Source: Bacteroidales bacterium UBA6377 (lineage in GTDB: Bacteria; Bacteroidota; Bacteroidia; Bacteroidales; UBA932). From it: a stretch of 14,585 nt of DNA. The translations under genes were made by a program, and so were the position numbers. The number at the start of each line of letters is the position of its first letter. Position 1 is the first letter of the stretch. Location of the stretch: contig DJQV01000013.1 of the NCBI GenBank assembly GCA_002438805.1, positions 1-14,585 of the forward strand, written 5' to 3'. Positions 5,845 through 14,175 of the stretch are shown piece after piece. The notes under the pieces were generated by a model that ran no database searches, was not told where the DNA came from, and saw only the letters and a list, made by a program, of their open reading frames with translations.

Positions 5845-8220
5845 ATGAGAACAAGAAGATTGCTGACGTTCATGTTTGCGGCGCTTCTGCCGCTGCTTAG
5901 CCTTGCCCAGAGCAAGCCTAAGATAAAGTCCGTGGATCTGACGTTACCCGTCCCCTCCCCCGGAACGTCACTTTTTGACGCGAGGGAATACCAGTTCACC
6001 TCGGCCAGGACAGAATACGGAGACCTTGCCACCACAGGCGGGATAACGGTGCAGGAGCTCGACTGGATCGGGGATTTCCGCGAAGACGATGAAGGCGACA
6101 TGTTCTTCAAGGACGGGTTCACATACAAAGTCCAGCTCAAGTTTCTCGTGGACCCGTCAGGCAAGTATGATACCGACTACATATTCAAGAACAACGAGTA
6201 CTACATCGACGGCACCCGCATCAGCGCCACGGTCAACGGAATCAAGGCCAAAGTCGAGCGCAGCGCACCATACGTCATCAGCGTTGAATTTTCATTGCCT
6301 GTCGGTACCGGAGGCTCCGGCTCGGAGCGGGATCTTGCGCAGAGCAAGCCTACAGACTACGAGCTCAACAAGGATTCATACCGCGCCTCCCAGAAAGCTT
6401 ATTCAATAGCCGAGGCAGACGCCGCCTGCCCGGATATAAGCCCGCTTGATGTCATCACCATCAACGATGATTACCATCCGTACTTCTCCGCCAACGGCCA
6501 TGGCATCGACCACAAGGAGTACATGGGGCAGAAAGCCATGCTTGTCACCAGAATAGTGGTGGATACCGACAATGAATTCATCTGTAGCCATACTGCAGCA
6601 GATGTCAACAACACAATACAAGGAACATACAACATCCGTGAAGTGTGGCTGAGCGACAAAGTGGACGTGGTGAAATTCATCCGTACCATCTTCGAATCGA
6701 TGAGTGGTTTTGACGATTATGATGACAACATCTACTACCCGTACACGAGTGTCCTCTTCCATGCACGGCGCGCAACCCTTTTTATCCCTGAGAGCGCCAA
6801 AGAGGATGTGATGGCGATATTCAGCCGTTCCACCTGGAACCATCACGTGCTGTTCACCATCAAGACCTACACCGGGGACGTGTTCTTCGCGCAGAGAGCC
6901 GGGGCGGCGGAAGCAAAACCATTCTGTACAGACCACAAGTTCACCGACAAGGTGGCCGCCGCTGACAAGATCTACCGCTATGAGACATGCAGCAACTGGC
7001 CGGAATATTATTATTCCTGCCGGATCTGCGGAGAGAACGAACATGACCCGAAACATATCTTCAGCCCTTCAAGGCCGAAATGGGAAGTCATGGTGCACCA
7101 ATATGACATGCCTCTTGCCGATGATGCGGCTTATATAGGGGTCAACGCCGCCGGTCAGCATGTATGGTGGAACAGTTGCATCTGGTGCGGCCAGTCGCAC
7201 GGCTACGGTGAGAAGCATGTGACCAAAGGTGAGTGGAAAGCCAGCGGCAACGAGGCGACTTATGATCAGTTCCGCAAGGCCATGGCAGATCAGGCCGTGG
7301 CGTTCGAGGAAGACGCGCTTCTGACCACGACTGCCCAGCCGGGCACGTTCATACTGAAGAAGAAGTCCGAAGCCAAGATGAGTCCGAAGTATCAGAGCAG
7401 CGTCAACTACGCGCTCAATGACAACCTCCTTGATGACAGCATCTTGGGGACAGACTATACTCTTCCGCTCAATCATGGCCAGCTCCGTTCGCTGTCAGTC
7501 CGTCTGGTTGAAGAACTTATTGGAGGAGAAGTCAAGCCGGGACGGAAATCGCGAGGCAAGTCCGATGTCTCAAAATCATCCATAATCGGGCTGGACTCTA
7601 TATTCGGAGGGGAAAGCCGTCAGGATGAGTCACCTGCCACACGTCAGGAAATGGCATCGGTGCTCTATCGGGCCCTCCGTTATATAGAAGAGTGCAAGGT
7701 TTACTCGTACACCGAGTTCACTTCCGGACTTGACAAATACTCCGACAGCGGCAGCATCGCCCCTTGGGCGACCGAGGCCATGGCATTCATGGAGGCGCTC
7801 GGGCTTATGGAGGGAACGGCGGACGGCAAAATCTTCCCGGAGAAGACATGTACCATCGAAGAAGCCATAGACCTCGCGGAGAAGTGCACGCATGCCCAGC
7901 AACTCGGCTGGTATCAGGCCAGGTCCTGGGGAGAAGGGAACGGGAGATCCTACTTCGGGAATGCCTGCTATGTCCCTGACGGGGCCTTGAGTACATGGCG
8001 TATCTTTGCCCCGGGAGAAAGGGTCTGGGTCACCGGCCCGCGTGCCGGCGGAGATTCGAAGTTCCTCCCGATAATCGAGCCGTATAGCGGACAGACAATG
8101 TACGTGGATGCCGAATGGTTCCGTCCGATCCGCAAATTTGTCTACACATCAAAACGGACAATCACCGGGCCGCTCATCTTCCAGGACTACTACGAAGGGG
8201 TTTCTACTAAATTGTTCTGA
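5845..8220 (+). CDS. Large exported protein with S-layer-homology-like module and Cys-X2-Cys motifs
   Basis: The protein has 791 residues. A signal peptide covers residues 1-21 (LLPLLSLAQ), and four regions follow. Residues 22-155 resemble a module common in Firmicutes surface proteins (an F-x-x-G-x-x-Y-x-V strand followed by TVNG). Around 361-395, C361-x-x-H, C382 and C392-R-I-C395-G-E look like a zinc-ribbon-like segment, and a second pair, C445-I-W-C448-G, follows. Residues 595-680 look like an S-layer homology domain: TRQEMASVLYRAL, then YSDSGSIAPWATEAMAFM and GLMEGTADGKIFPEKTCT. The C-terminal 100 residues may hold an SH3-like fold (GERVWVTGP); I cannot name it. The frame is open back to 5746 inside the previous gene, but the ATG at 5845, four bases after that stop, starts the signal peptide and is preferred. 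Function unknown; probably a surface or envelope structural or adhesive protein. Confidence 0.85.
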   Translation: MRTRRLLTFMFAALLPLLSLAQSKPKIKSVDLTLPVPSPGTSLFDAREYQFTSARTEYGDLATTGGITVQELDWIGDFREDDEGDMFFKDGFTYKVQLKFLVDPSGKYDTDYIFKNNEYYIDGTRISATVNGIKAKVERSAPYVISVEFSLPVGTGGSGSERDLAQSKPTDYELNKDSYRASQKAYSIAEADAACPDISPLDVITINDDYHPYFSANGHGIDHKEYMGQKAMLVTRIVVDTDNEFICSHTAADVNNTIQGTYNIREVWLSDKVDVVKFIRTIFESMSGFDDYDDNIYYPYTSVLFHARRATLFIPESAKEDVMAIFSRSTWNHHVLFTIKTYTGDVFFAQRAGAAEAKPFCTDHKFTDKVAAADKIYRYETCSNWPEYYYSCRICGENEHDPKHIFSPSRPKWEVMVHQYDMPLADDAAYIGVNAAGQHVWWNSCIWCGQSHGYGEKHVTKGEWKASGNEATYDQFRKAMADQAVAFEEDALLTTTAQPGTFILKKKSEAKMSPKYQSSVNYALNDNLLDDSILGTDYTLPLNHGQLRSLSVRLVEELIGGEVKPGRKSRGKSDVSKSSIIGLDSIFGGESRQDESPATRQEMASVLYRALRYIEECKVYSYTEFTSGLDKYSDSGSIAPWATEAMAFMEALGLMEGTADGKIFPEKTCTIEEAIDLAEKCTHAQQLGWYQARSWGEGNGRSYFGNACYVPDGALSTWRIFAPGERVWVTGPRAGGDSKFLPIIEPYSGQTMYVDAEWFRPIRKFVYTSKRTITGPLIFQDYYEGVSTKLF

Positions 8221-8242
8221 CAAGAACCAGATGGTTATCTGA

Positions 8243-8302
8243 TTGAGGAACCGGGGGCCTGCGCGATACTTTTGTGTTGAGCGCAGGTCCCCGGTCCCTC
8301 AA
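8243..8302. terminator. Long hairpin between convergent operons, likely bidirectional terminator
   Basis: Two 22-base arms (8243-8264 and 8281-8302) pair with one mismatch and one G-T wobble around a 16-base loop; the stem core is GC-rich and the arm ends are AT-richer. It lies between the stop of the plus-strand operon (8220) and the stop of the GH2 gene (8336), and an AT-rich stretch (TTATTGATTATTTT) follows on the plus strand. Position and structure fit transcription termination in both directions. The loop also contains TACTTTTG, which resembles a -7 promoter box. Confidence 0.75.
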
Positions 8303-8335
8303 TTATTGATTATTTTCCGTCTGCCGGAAATCTGA

Positions 8336-11300
8336 TTATTTCAGCCTCTTCAAGTCAGCGTGTTTGAGGAAGTCAAGGACCGTCCTGTTGAAGAGTTCCG
8401 GCCGTTCCATGTTTGACATGTGTCCGCAGTCAGGAAGCTCAACCTGCCCGCTGTCAGGTAGATAATCAAGCATCTTCATGTGCCCCTTGTGCTCGGTCTC
8501 GCCGGAGAGGTACATGGTCGGCACGGACGGACGTCTGCTCTTGAGACGGTCAAAAGCCTCATGGCCATAATACAACCTTGATTCGAGATGAGTGAGCTGG
8601 AAACCGTCCCAGTCCATCACCATCTCGGTGACTGCCGGCCGTATACGCCCGGCCTGTGAGCCGCCTCCATATACGAGCTTGTCGATCCATTCATATTTCC
8701 ACCGGTCAACTCCGAGAGCCTGCACATCGGCGATAGATGCGCGCTTACGCTCCAGTTCCTCCGCTGTCATGGGCTTCGACGGACTCTTGTAGTTCGTCTT
8801 CATCGCACCGCTGCACATCACGCAGCTCAGCATCCTCTCAGGGTACATCCCGACCATGTCGCCTGCGATGAAACCTCCCATGGAAAGACCCACGATGTGG
8901 GCCTTGTCGATGCGGAGCGAATCCATCAATGTGACGAGGTCGTCCACGTGTGTGAACTTCATCCCTTCCTTCTGGCTTGAGGATTTGCCGTATCCGCGGA
9001 AATCCGGCACAATGACACGATAACGCGCCGCGAAGTCCTTGAGCTGCCCCGTCCACATGCGGCGGTCAAGCGTATGCCCGTGGAGCAGGATCACCGGCAC
9101 GCCCTCACCATACGACTCATAGTAGATGCGCCCTCCCCCGGATACGGGGACATAGCCGGACTCTCGGGTTGGACCGACGGCAATCTCCTTGACAAACGGC
9201 TTCAGGAACCCCTCGACATAGACGAGCACGCGGGCAAGTCCGCATTCGGAAGTGGACTGGACTCTGATGAGCCCTTCCCCGAAGTATGTGTCCATCTCCG
9301 TAGTTCTCCAGGACACCTCCCTCCGCAAGTCTCCGGTCTCAACACCGAGAAGACGCAGCGGCCCTTCGACTTCGACGCGGAATCGCCTCGGCTCCATCTG
9401 CTGGAGTCTTCCCAGACTGTCGACGAGACTCAATCGTATGTGAGATACCGTGGAAGTCATCCCACGAGGGCTGTAATCGCCATTTAAAGGGTCCAGCAGA
9501 TCGTAATCAGCGTCAAGTCTGACACCAGCCACAGGGTCGTGGTTGACAAGCGAGTCACGCATGACCTCCTTCCCTCCCTTGTAGCCGATTGCGAGGATTT
9601 TCCCCCTCTTGGCAGGAAGCTGCACCTTGATGCAATGATCAGGATAGTCAGCAGTGACACGCGTTTTCAAAGGCATCTGAGGATTGCTCCACATCGGGAA
9701 ATAAAATTTCACGGAATCGCAGGTAGTGTAGCAGCGGACCTCGACACAGCGCTCGTCAATATACGGTAGATCCCAGGTGTCGGCCATAGGCGGATACTGC
9801 CAGTGGTCCTTGCCGGCCGGCTGGTCAAAGCCGTTGTCACGGACGACAAGCTTAAGGTAATCTCTGTCCGGAGTCCATGCCGGGTGATAGAATGCGGCCT
9901 GCGGCTTCTCCTTCATCGTGATGTCGAAAGGAGAGGAACACCAGCCTTTGGCCGGCCAAGGGGCGGATTCCCCGAGGTAGTCCACTCCGGCCCAGACAAA
10001 TGAGCCCGCTATGAAAGGGTTGTCCTCCACGAAGTTCCACGGATTCAGCTCCACAAAATCCCTGACATTGTCCACTCTCAGACCAGAATAATAAGGGAAG
10101 GCCTCCGTTACGAGCATTTTCCTCTCAGGGTGTCGTTTATGATCCTCTATCATCCTCGGTTCCATATAGTTGTACCCCACGAGATCCGTCACATCTCCGA
10201 ACTTGTCGGCGAACTTGCTCTGGCAGGCGACCAGCGTAGGACGGGTCGGGTCAAGAGTCTTGACTATATCATTGAGGAAGCGGGCTCTCTCCACTCCCTC
10301 ATCGCTTTCAAGCAGGGCTTCCGTGACCTCGTTTCCGATGCTCCACACGATTACAGACGGATGGTTGCGGTCACGGAGAACCATATCTGTGATGTCCTGC
10401 CTGGCGCGTTCATCAAAAGAAGCCTCATAATAGCCGGACTTCCATTTGTCAAAAGCCTCATCTATCACCAGAAATCCCAGCTCGTCGCAGAGATCGAGGA
10501 ACTCCGGCGAAGGCGGGTTGTGAGAACAGCGCACAGCGTTGCAGCCTATCTCCTTGAGTGTTCTCAGGCGGCGGGCCCAGACCTCATCCGGAACGGCAAC
10601 ACCCAGACTGCCGGCATCCTGATGCAGGCAGACTCCCTTGAGCTTGATGTTGGTGCCGTTGAGCCAGAATCCGGTAGCAGCCTCGAAGCGGGCATCACGG
10701 AAACCGAATCTGGTCACAACTTCATCTGACGGCTTCCCCGAAGCATCATAGACCACGGTCTTGAGTGAATAAAGAACAGGCGAATCAGGGCTCCATAGCC
10801 GCGGATTCTCCACCTTCAGCGAGTTGTTCCCCGTGTTGGCAACCAGTTCCCCGTCAGGGCCATAGACTGTATGTTCGAGCCGGTAGCGTCCACCACCGTC
10901 CACTTGAGCTGTGATCTCCACATTCCCGTCAGCCGACGGCCTTACCCTCAGGCCGTTGTGCCGGATATGCACCTTACCGGAAGTCTTGAGCCACACGTGG
11001 CGATAGATACCGGCACCCGTGTACCAGCGCGACTGCTGTTCCATGTCCACAAAGACGGCAAGGCGGTTCACCCCCTTGCGCTTCAGGTGCCTGGACAGGT
11101 CAAATGTGAAATCCGTATAACCATAGTCATGCCTGCCGAGCTCATGCCCGTTCAGCCACACCGTGGCTTTGTGATATACTCCGTCGAAGACGATGCTTAT
11201 CCTGCGGGCATCTGCAATCGAGGCCGGGAGTGTGAACTCCTTGACATACAAGCCCAACCCTCCGGGCAGATAACCGGCTGAGCCGCCTGCGGAGCGGTCG

Positions 11301-11524
11301 AAAGGAAGCTCGACGCTCCAGTCGTGCGGAATCTGTACAGGACGGAAATCCGCCCCGCCGGATGATTTCACCAGAGACTGGACTTCGTCTCTGTCGGTGC
11401 ACAGCCGGAACTCCCATCCCTGGTCGAATGTGTACTGCTTCTCAGGGTTCTGCGGAGCAGAAGCATAAGCGGCTGTCCCCGCAACAAGCAGGGACAGCGC
11501 GCACAGGATGCCTTTGAATCTCAT
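8336..11524 (-). CDS. Exported GH2 glycosidase fused to a C-terminal alpha/beta-hydrolase
   Basis: The protein has 1062 residues with a signal peptide (1-22). Residues 28-185 are the GH2 sugar-binding jelly roll, 187-285 an Ig-like domain, and 285-570 the TIM barrel. The acid/base is E399 (WSIGNEV) and the nucleophile most likely E474 (LVTEAF); their 75-residue spacing matches LacZ (76). Residues 600-690 resemble DUF4982 and 700-780 a second Ig-like domain. From about 795 to 1055 a complete alpha/beta-hydrolase follows: oxyanion LLHGH at 813-817, nucleophile elbow GLSMGG with S881, and H1035 in DCGHMSNMERPE; the acid position holds Glu (E1009 or E1011) instead of the usual Asp. It removes a non-reducing sugar, of beta-galactosidase or related type, and probably cleaves an ester. 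It starts 13 bases after the GH78 gene, so both share one transcript and probably one substrate. Family calls are firm; substrates are inferred. Confidence 0.93.
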   Translation of the reverse strand: MRFKGILCALSLLVAGTAAYASAPQNPEKQYTFDQGWEFRLCTDRDEVQSLVKSSGGADFRPVQIPHDWSVELPFDRSAGGSAGYLPGGLGLYVKEFTLPASIADARRISIVFDGVYHKATVWLNGHELGRHDYGYTDFTFDLSRHLKRKGVNRLAVFVDMEQQSRWYTGAGIYRHVWLKTSGKVHIRHNGLRVRPSADGNVEITAQVDGGGRYRLEHTVYGPDGELVANTGNNSLKVENPRLWSPDSPVLYSLKTVVYDASGKPSDEVVTRFGFRDARFEAATGFWLNGTNIKLKGVCLHQDAGSLGVAVPDEVWARRLRTLKEIGCNAVRCSHNPPSPEFLDLCDELGFLVIDEAFDKWKSGYYEASFDERARQDITDMVLRDRNHPSVIVWSIGNEVTEALLESDEGVERARFLNDIVKTLDPTRPTLVACQSKFADKFGDVTDLVGYNYMEPRMIEDHKRHPERKMLVTEAFPYYSGLRVDNVRDFVELNPWNFVEDNPFIAGSFVWAGVDYLGESAPWPAKGWCSSPFDITMKEKPQAAFYHPAWTPDRDYLKLVVRDNGFDQPAGKDHWQYPPMADTWDLPYIDERCVEVRCYTTCDSVKFYFPMWSNPQMPLKTRVTADYPDHCIKVQLPAKRGKILAIGYKGGKEVMRDSLVNHDPVAGVRLDADYDLLDPLNGDYSPRGMTSTVSHIRLSLVDSLGRLQQMEPRRFRVEVEGPLRLLGVETGDLRREVSWRTTEMDTYFGEGLIRVQSTSECGLARVLVYVEGFLKPFVKEIAVGPTRESGYVPVSGGGRIYYESYGEGVPVILLHGHTLDRRMWTGQLKDFAARYRVIVPDFRGYGKSSSQKEGMKFTHVDDLVTLMDSLRIDKAHIVGLSMGGFIAGDMVGMYPERMLSCVMCSGAMKTNYKSPSKPMTAEELERKRASIADVQALGVDRWKYEWIDKLVYGGGSQAGRIRPAVTEMVMDWDGFQLTHLESRLYYGHEAFDRLKSRRPSVPTMYLSGETEHKGHMKMLDYLPDSGQVELPDCGHMSNMERPELFNRTVLDFLKHADLKRLK

Positions 11525-11537
11525 ATATGCTGATGTG

Positions 11538-14135
11538 CTAAAGTGTAAGTCTTATTGAATGGTGACCTGCACCGTACTCCGCCGGAGCACTGCCGTCAGG
11601 CAGGGATACTGTGGCTGTGCAGCCCTGAGGTATGGTGAAGTCCCACATCCAGGTCTCCCCTTCATATTTCCATTCGCTGCGGATCAGGCCGGAGGCGGAT
11701 CTGTACTCAGCTTTGAGATGTCCGAGTCTGCGGTCCGGGACAGGTTTCATCAATATGTGCTTGAAGCCCGGTTCTGCCGTGTCTGCCTCGATGCCGGCAG
11801 CCGTGTTCCAAAGCCACTCGCACACGCAGCCGTATGCGTAGTGGTTGAAACTGTTCATGTCCTTCGGGCCCATCCCGTCGCTGAGGGTGTAACTGTTCCA
11901 ACGTTCCCAGATTGTAGTTGCGCCATTGTCTACAGAATACAGCCAGCTCGGGTTCTTCCGCTGGAAGAGAAGCTCATAGGCGATGTCGGCCATGCCGTTG
12001 TCCGTCAGTGTGGACATCAGGATGGACGTGCCGAGGAAGCCTGTCTGCAGGCAGTTGCCGTGGTCTTCGAAGTTCCTGCGGAGCCGTGCGATCATGCTCT
12101 CTCTGGCCTCGCCGTCCACAAGCGAGTTCTTGAGGGCGAACAGGGCCGGAGTCTGCATGGTGTTGAAAATCGCTGTCTTGAAATTGCCCTTGCCGTCAAG
12201 GAAACGCTCTTTGAGGTAAGACTTGGCTTTGGCAGCCATGATCTCGTAGTCTCCGAAAGGGCGGCCCGTCGCCCTTGCCATGTCAGCCATCATCCCGGCA
12301 TCCATAGCCCAGTAGCAGGCTCCCAGGTAGTTCCAATATTCTATGGCTTCCTTGCGGAGGATCTTCTTGCTGTTGTCACCATTCTCGTAGATGCCGAACC
12401 CGCGGCTTTCGAGTGGCTCGTAGCTGAGCCAGTCACCCCATTGGTAATTGCCGTTTTCGCCACTGAGGGCAACATGGTCGTAGCGGGTCTCGTTGACATG
12501 GTGCATATACTTGACCATTGCATCCCAGTTCTCATCGATGATCCGGCTGTCTGCGAACTGCCTCCAGATGACCCACGGCACGATCACGCCCGCATCGGCC
12601 CAGCCGAGCCTCATCATCTCGTGGCTGCTGGCTCCGTACTGGGCAAGCGGTGCCACTCCCGGATATGCCCCCGTCGGAGATTGGGTATCACGCAGGTCAC
12701 GAGTCCACTTGTGGAAGAAACTGTCCGTGTTTGCGAAGAATGTTCCCGTCTCAGCAAACACTTGAGTATCAGCCGTCCACCCGAGTCTCTCGTTGCGCTG
12801 AGGGCAGTCGGTAGGCACAGAGAGATAGTTTGATCTCTCACCCCAGAGAGTGTTGGAAATGAGTTTGTTGACGAGTTCATTGCCGGTGGTGATCTGTCCG
12901 GTCTCCATCTCCTGTGTGATGGAACTTACCGGGAGAGTCACGACTGAGCGTATCTTGACTTCGGCGGTCGCACTCACCGAAGCGTAGCGGTAGCCGAAGA
13001 AAGTGCAGGAAGGATGATAAACTGCGTAAGATTTCTGAGGGCCGAAGGTGTAGACAAGTCTCATTCCGCTGTCCGGGGTGCGCAAGTTGGTACGGTGAAC
13101 GCTTCCCTCCGGGCCGTCCATTCCACGGGAAGTGGCTCCGTTGCCATCGTTCAGAAGTTCTGCCGGGAGGAAAGTGAGCACTGTACCCTCGGCGGCGGCG
13201 AACTCGAATTCCGGCACACCGGCACAGTTCTGCCCGAAGTCGATGACAAGGTTCTCGCCAGGTTTGACAGTCATCTCCTCTCCTGGTTTGTACGTTCTGG
13301 AGATCACGACCTTGCCGTATTCCTTGTCTTTGGCTCCGGAGACTTCACTCCAGATATAAGCCTGCTGCGGTTTGAGGGTAAGGTCGCGGCGCAGGTAGAC
13401 TTCGGCCCCGTCGGACGGGATGATCTCCCCATGGAACTCGGTATTCGGCTCCGGAACCGATAATTTCTCCGGGGTCAGGTAACCCTGCGGTATGCGGGCA
13501 TCGTACTCCTCTCCATCGAATATGTCGGCATGTGTGACAGGACCGGCTATGCCTGCTTTCCAGCTGGAACAGTCCGTCCCGAACACCTGCGTGCTGCCGT
13601 CGCCGTAAGTCAACTGCAACACTCCCCGGAACGCGGTCTTGCGCCCCACCATGCCCTCATGGTATTTAGGAGTGACAATCTTGTCGGCCCACCACCCCGG
13701 GGTGAGTTGGGCGGAAAGCTGGTTGACTTCCCCGCTGCCCTTTCTGAAAGCATCGGTGATATCGTAGGTGAAAGACAACTTGGTCTTCTGATAGTGGGTG
13801 AAGCCCGGTTTGAGGATCTCCTCCCCGATTTCAGCCCCGTTAAGGAATATCCGGTAAACCCCGAGTCCGCTCGTCATCCAGACGGCACGCGTCACTTTTT
13901 TCGGATTGGTCACTTCGCTTACGAACCAGCTGGCCCCGTCTGCGGCCCTTTCTGTGGCGCCGTTGGTGACTATCCTGTCCACCACCGGAGCATCGGCGGC
14001 CGAAATCCATTGTGAACTATCCCAAAGAGAGCTGTCAAGCGCATCAGTACGTGTGCCGACAGGACCGCTTTGTTCACGGGTGCAGGCCGCGAGCGCCGAG
14101 ATGGCAAGTGCAGCCACGATCAAGTGTTTTTTCAT
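11538..14135 (-). CDS. GH78 alpha-L-rhamnosidase, lipoprotein
   Basis: The protein has 865 residues and removes terminal alpha-L-rhamnose by inverting hydrolysis. It starts with a lipoprotein signal (lipobox LAAC, Cys18), so it is tethered to the envelope. Residues 60-250 are the N-terminal beta domain of the family, about 260-390 a beta-sandwich (VIDFGQNCAGVPEFEF), 410-760 the alpha/alpha barrel, and 770-865 the C-terminal beta domain (GFKHILMKPVP). The catalytic signature is DCPQRNERLGWTAD, with E449 as expected general acid and D443 nearby, and E744 in TTIWERW as expected general base. Nothing is missing in length or motif. It leads a two-gene operon with the GH2-esterase fusion, and a -7 box with an overlapping inverted repeat sits directly upstream. 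The natural substrate could be a pectin rhamnogalacturonan, a rhamnosylated plant compound or a bacterial polysaccharide; the sequence does not decide. Confidence 0.93.
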   Translation of the reverse strand: MKKHLIVAALAISALAACTREQSGPVGTRTDALDSSLWDSSQWISAADAPVVDRIVTNGATERAADGASWFVSEVTNPKKVTRAVWMTSGLGVYRIFLNGAEIGEEILKPGFTHYQKTKLSFTYDITDAFRKGSGEVNQLSAQLTPGWWADKIVTPKYHEGMVGRKTAFRGVLQLTYGDGSTQVFGTDCSSWKAGIAGPVTHADIFDGEEYDARIPQGYLTPEKLSVPEPNTEFHGEIIPSDGAEVYLRRDLTLKPQQAYIWSEVSGAKDKEYGKVVISRTYKPGEEMTVKPGENLVIDFGQNCAGVPEFEFAAAEGTVLTFLPAELLNDGNGATSRGMDGPEGSVHRTNLRTPDSGMRLVYTFGPQKSYAVYHPSCTFFGYRYASVSATAEVKIRSVVTLPVSSITQEMETGQITTGNELVNKLISNTLWGERSNYLSVPTDCPQRNERLGWTADTQVFAETGTFFANTDSFFHKWTRDLRDTQSPTGAYPGVAPLAQYGASSHEMMRLGWADAGVIVPWVIWRQFADSRIIDENWDAMVKYMHHVNETRYDHVALSGENGNYQWGDWLSYEPLESRGFGIYENGDNSKKILRKEAIEYWNYLGACYWAMDAGMMADMARATGRPFGDYEIMAAKAKSYLKERFLDGKGNFKTAIFNTMQTPALFALKNSLVDGEARESMIARLRRNFEDHGNCLQTGFLGTSILMSTLTDNGMADIAYELLFQRKNPSWLYSVDNGATTIWERWNSYTLSDGMGPKDMNSFNHYAYGCVCEWLWNTAAGIEADTAEPGFKHILMKPVPDRRLGHLKAEYRSASGLIRSEWKYEGETWMWDFTIPQGCTATVSLPDGSAPAEYGAGHHSIRLTL

Positions 14136-14137
14136 TA

Positions 14138-14158
14138 TGTGAGTGTTTTTAACTCACA
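14138..14158. repeat. Inverted repeat at the GH78 transcription start region
   Basis: TGTGAGT (14138-14144) and ACTCACA (14152-14158) form a perfect 7-bp inverted repeat around a 7-base A/T-rich centre. A further pair, CATTAT (14133-14138) and ATAATG (14162-14167), flanks it with an offset. It lies between the GH78 start codon and its -7 box, overlapping the end of that box, as expected for either a repressor operator or a short 5' hairpin. Confidence 0.55.
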
Positions 14159-14164
14159 AAAATA
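14157..14164 (-). promoter_or_regulatory. Bacteroidales-type -7 element for the GH78-GH2 operon
   Basis: On the minus strand TATTTTTG fits TAnnTTTG, ending 21 bases before the GH78 ATG at 14135. The predicted start is around 14150. No convincing TTTG lies 19-21 bases upstream, as would be expected for a promoter needing an activator, though AT-richness makes a chance match possible. Confidence 0.5.
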
Positions 14165-14175
14165 ATGAATATTAT

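Noticed and set aside
6403..7056. 217-codon minus-strand frame opposite the 791-residue protein
   Set aside because: Shadow frame; Val/His-rich composition typical of antisense reading, no family features.
11559..12833. 424-codon open frame on the plus strand
   Set aside because: It lies fully antisense to the well-supported GH78 gene, has no signal, motif or promoter, and its length follows from the codon bias of the real gene.
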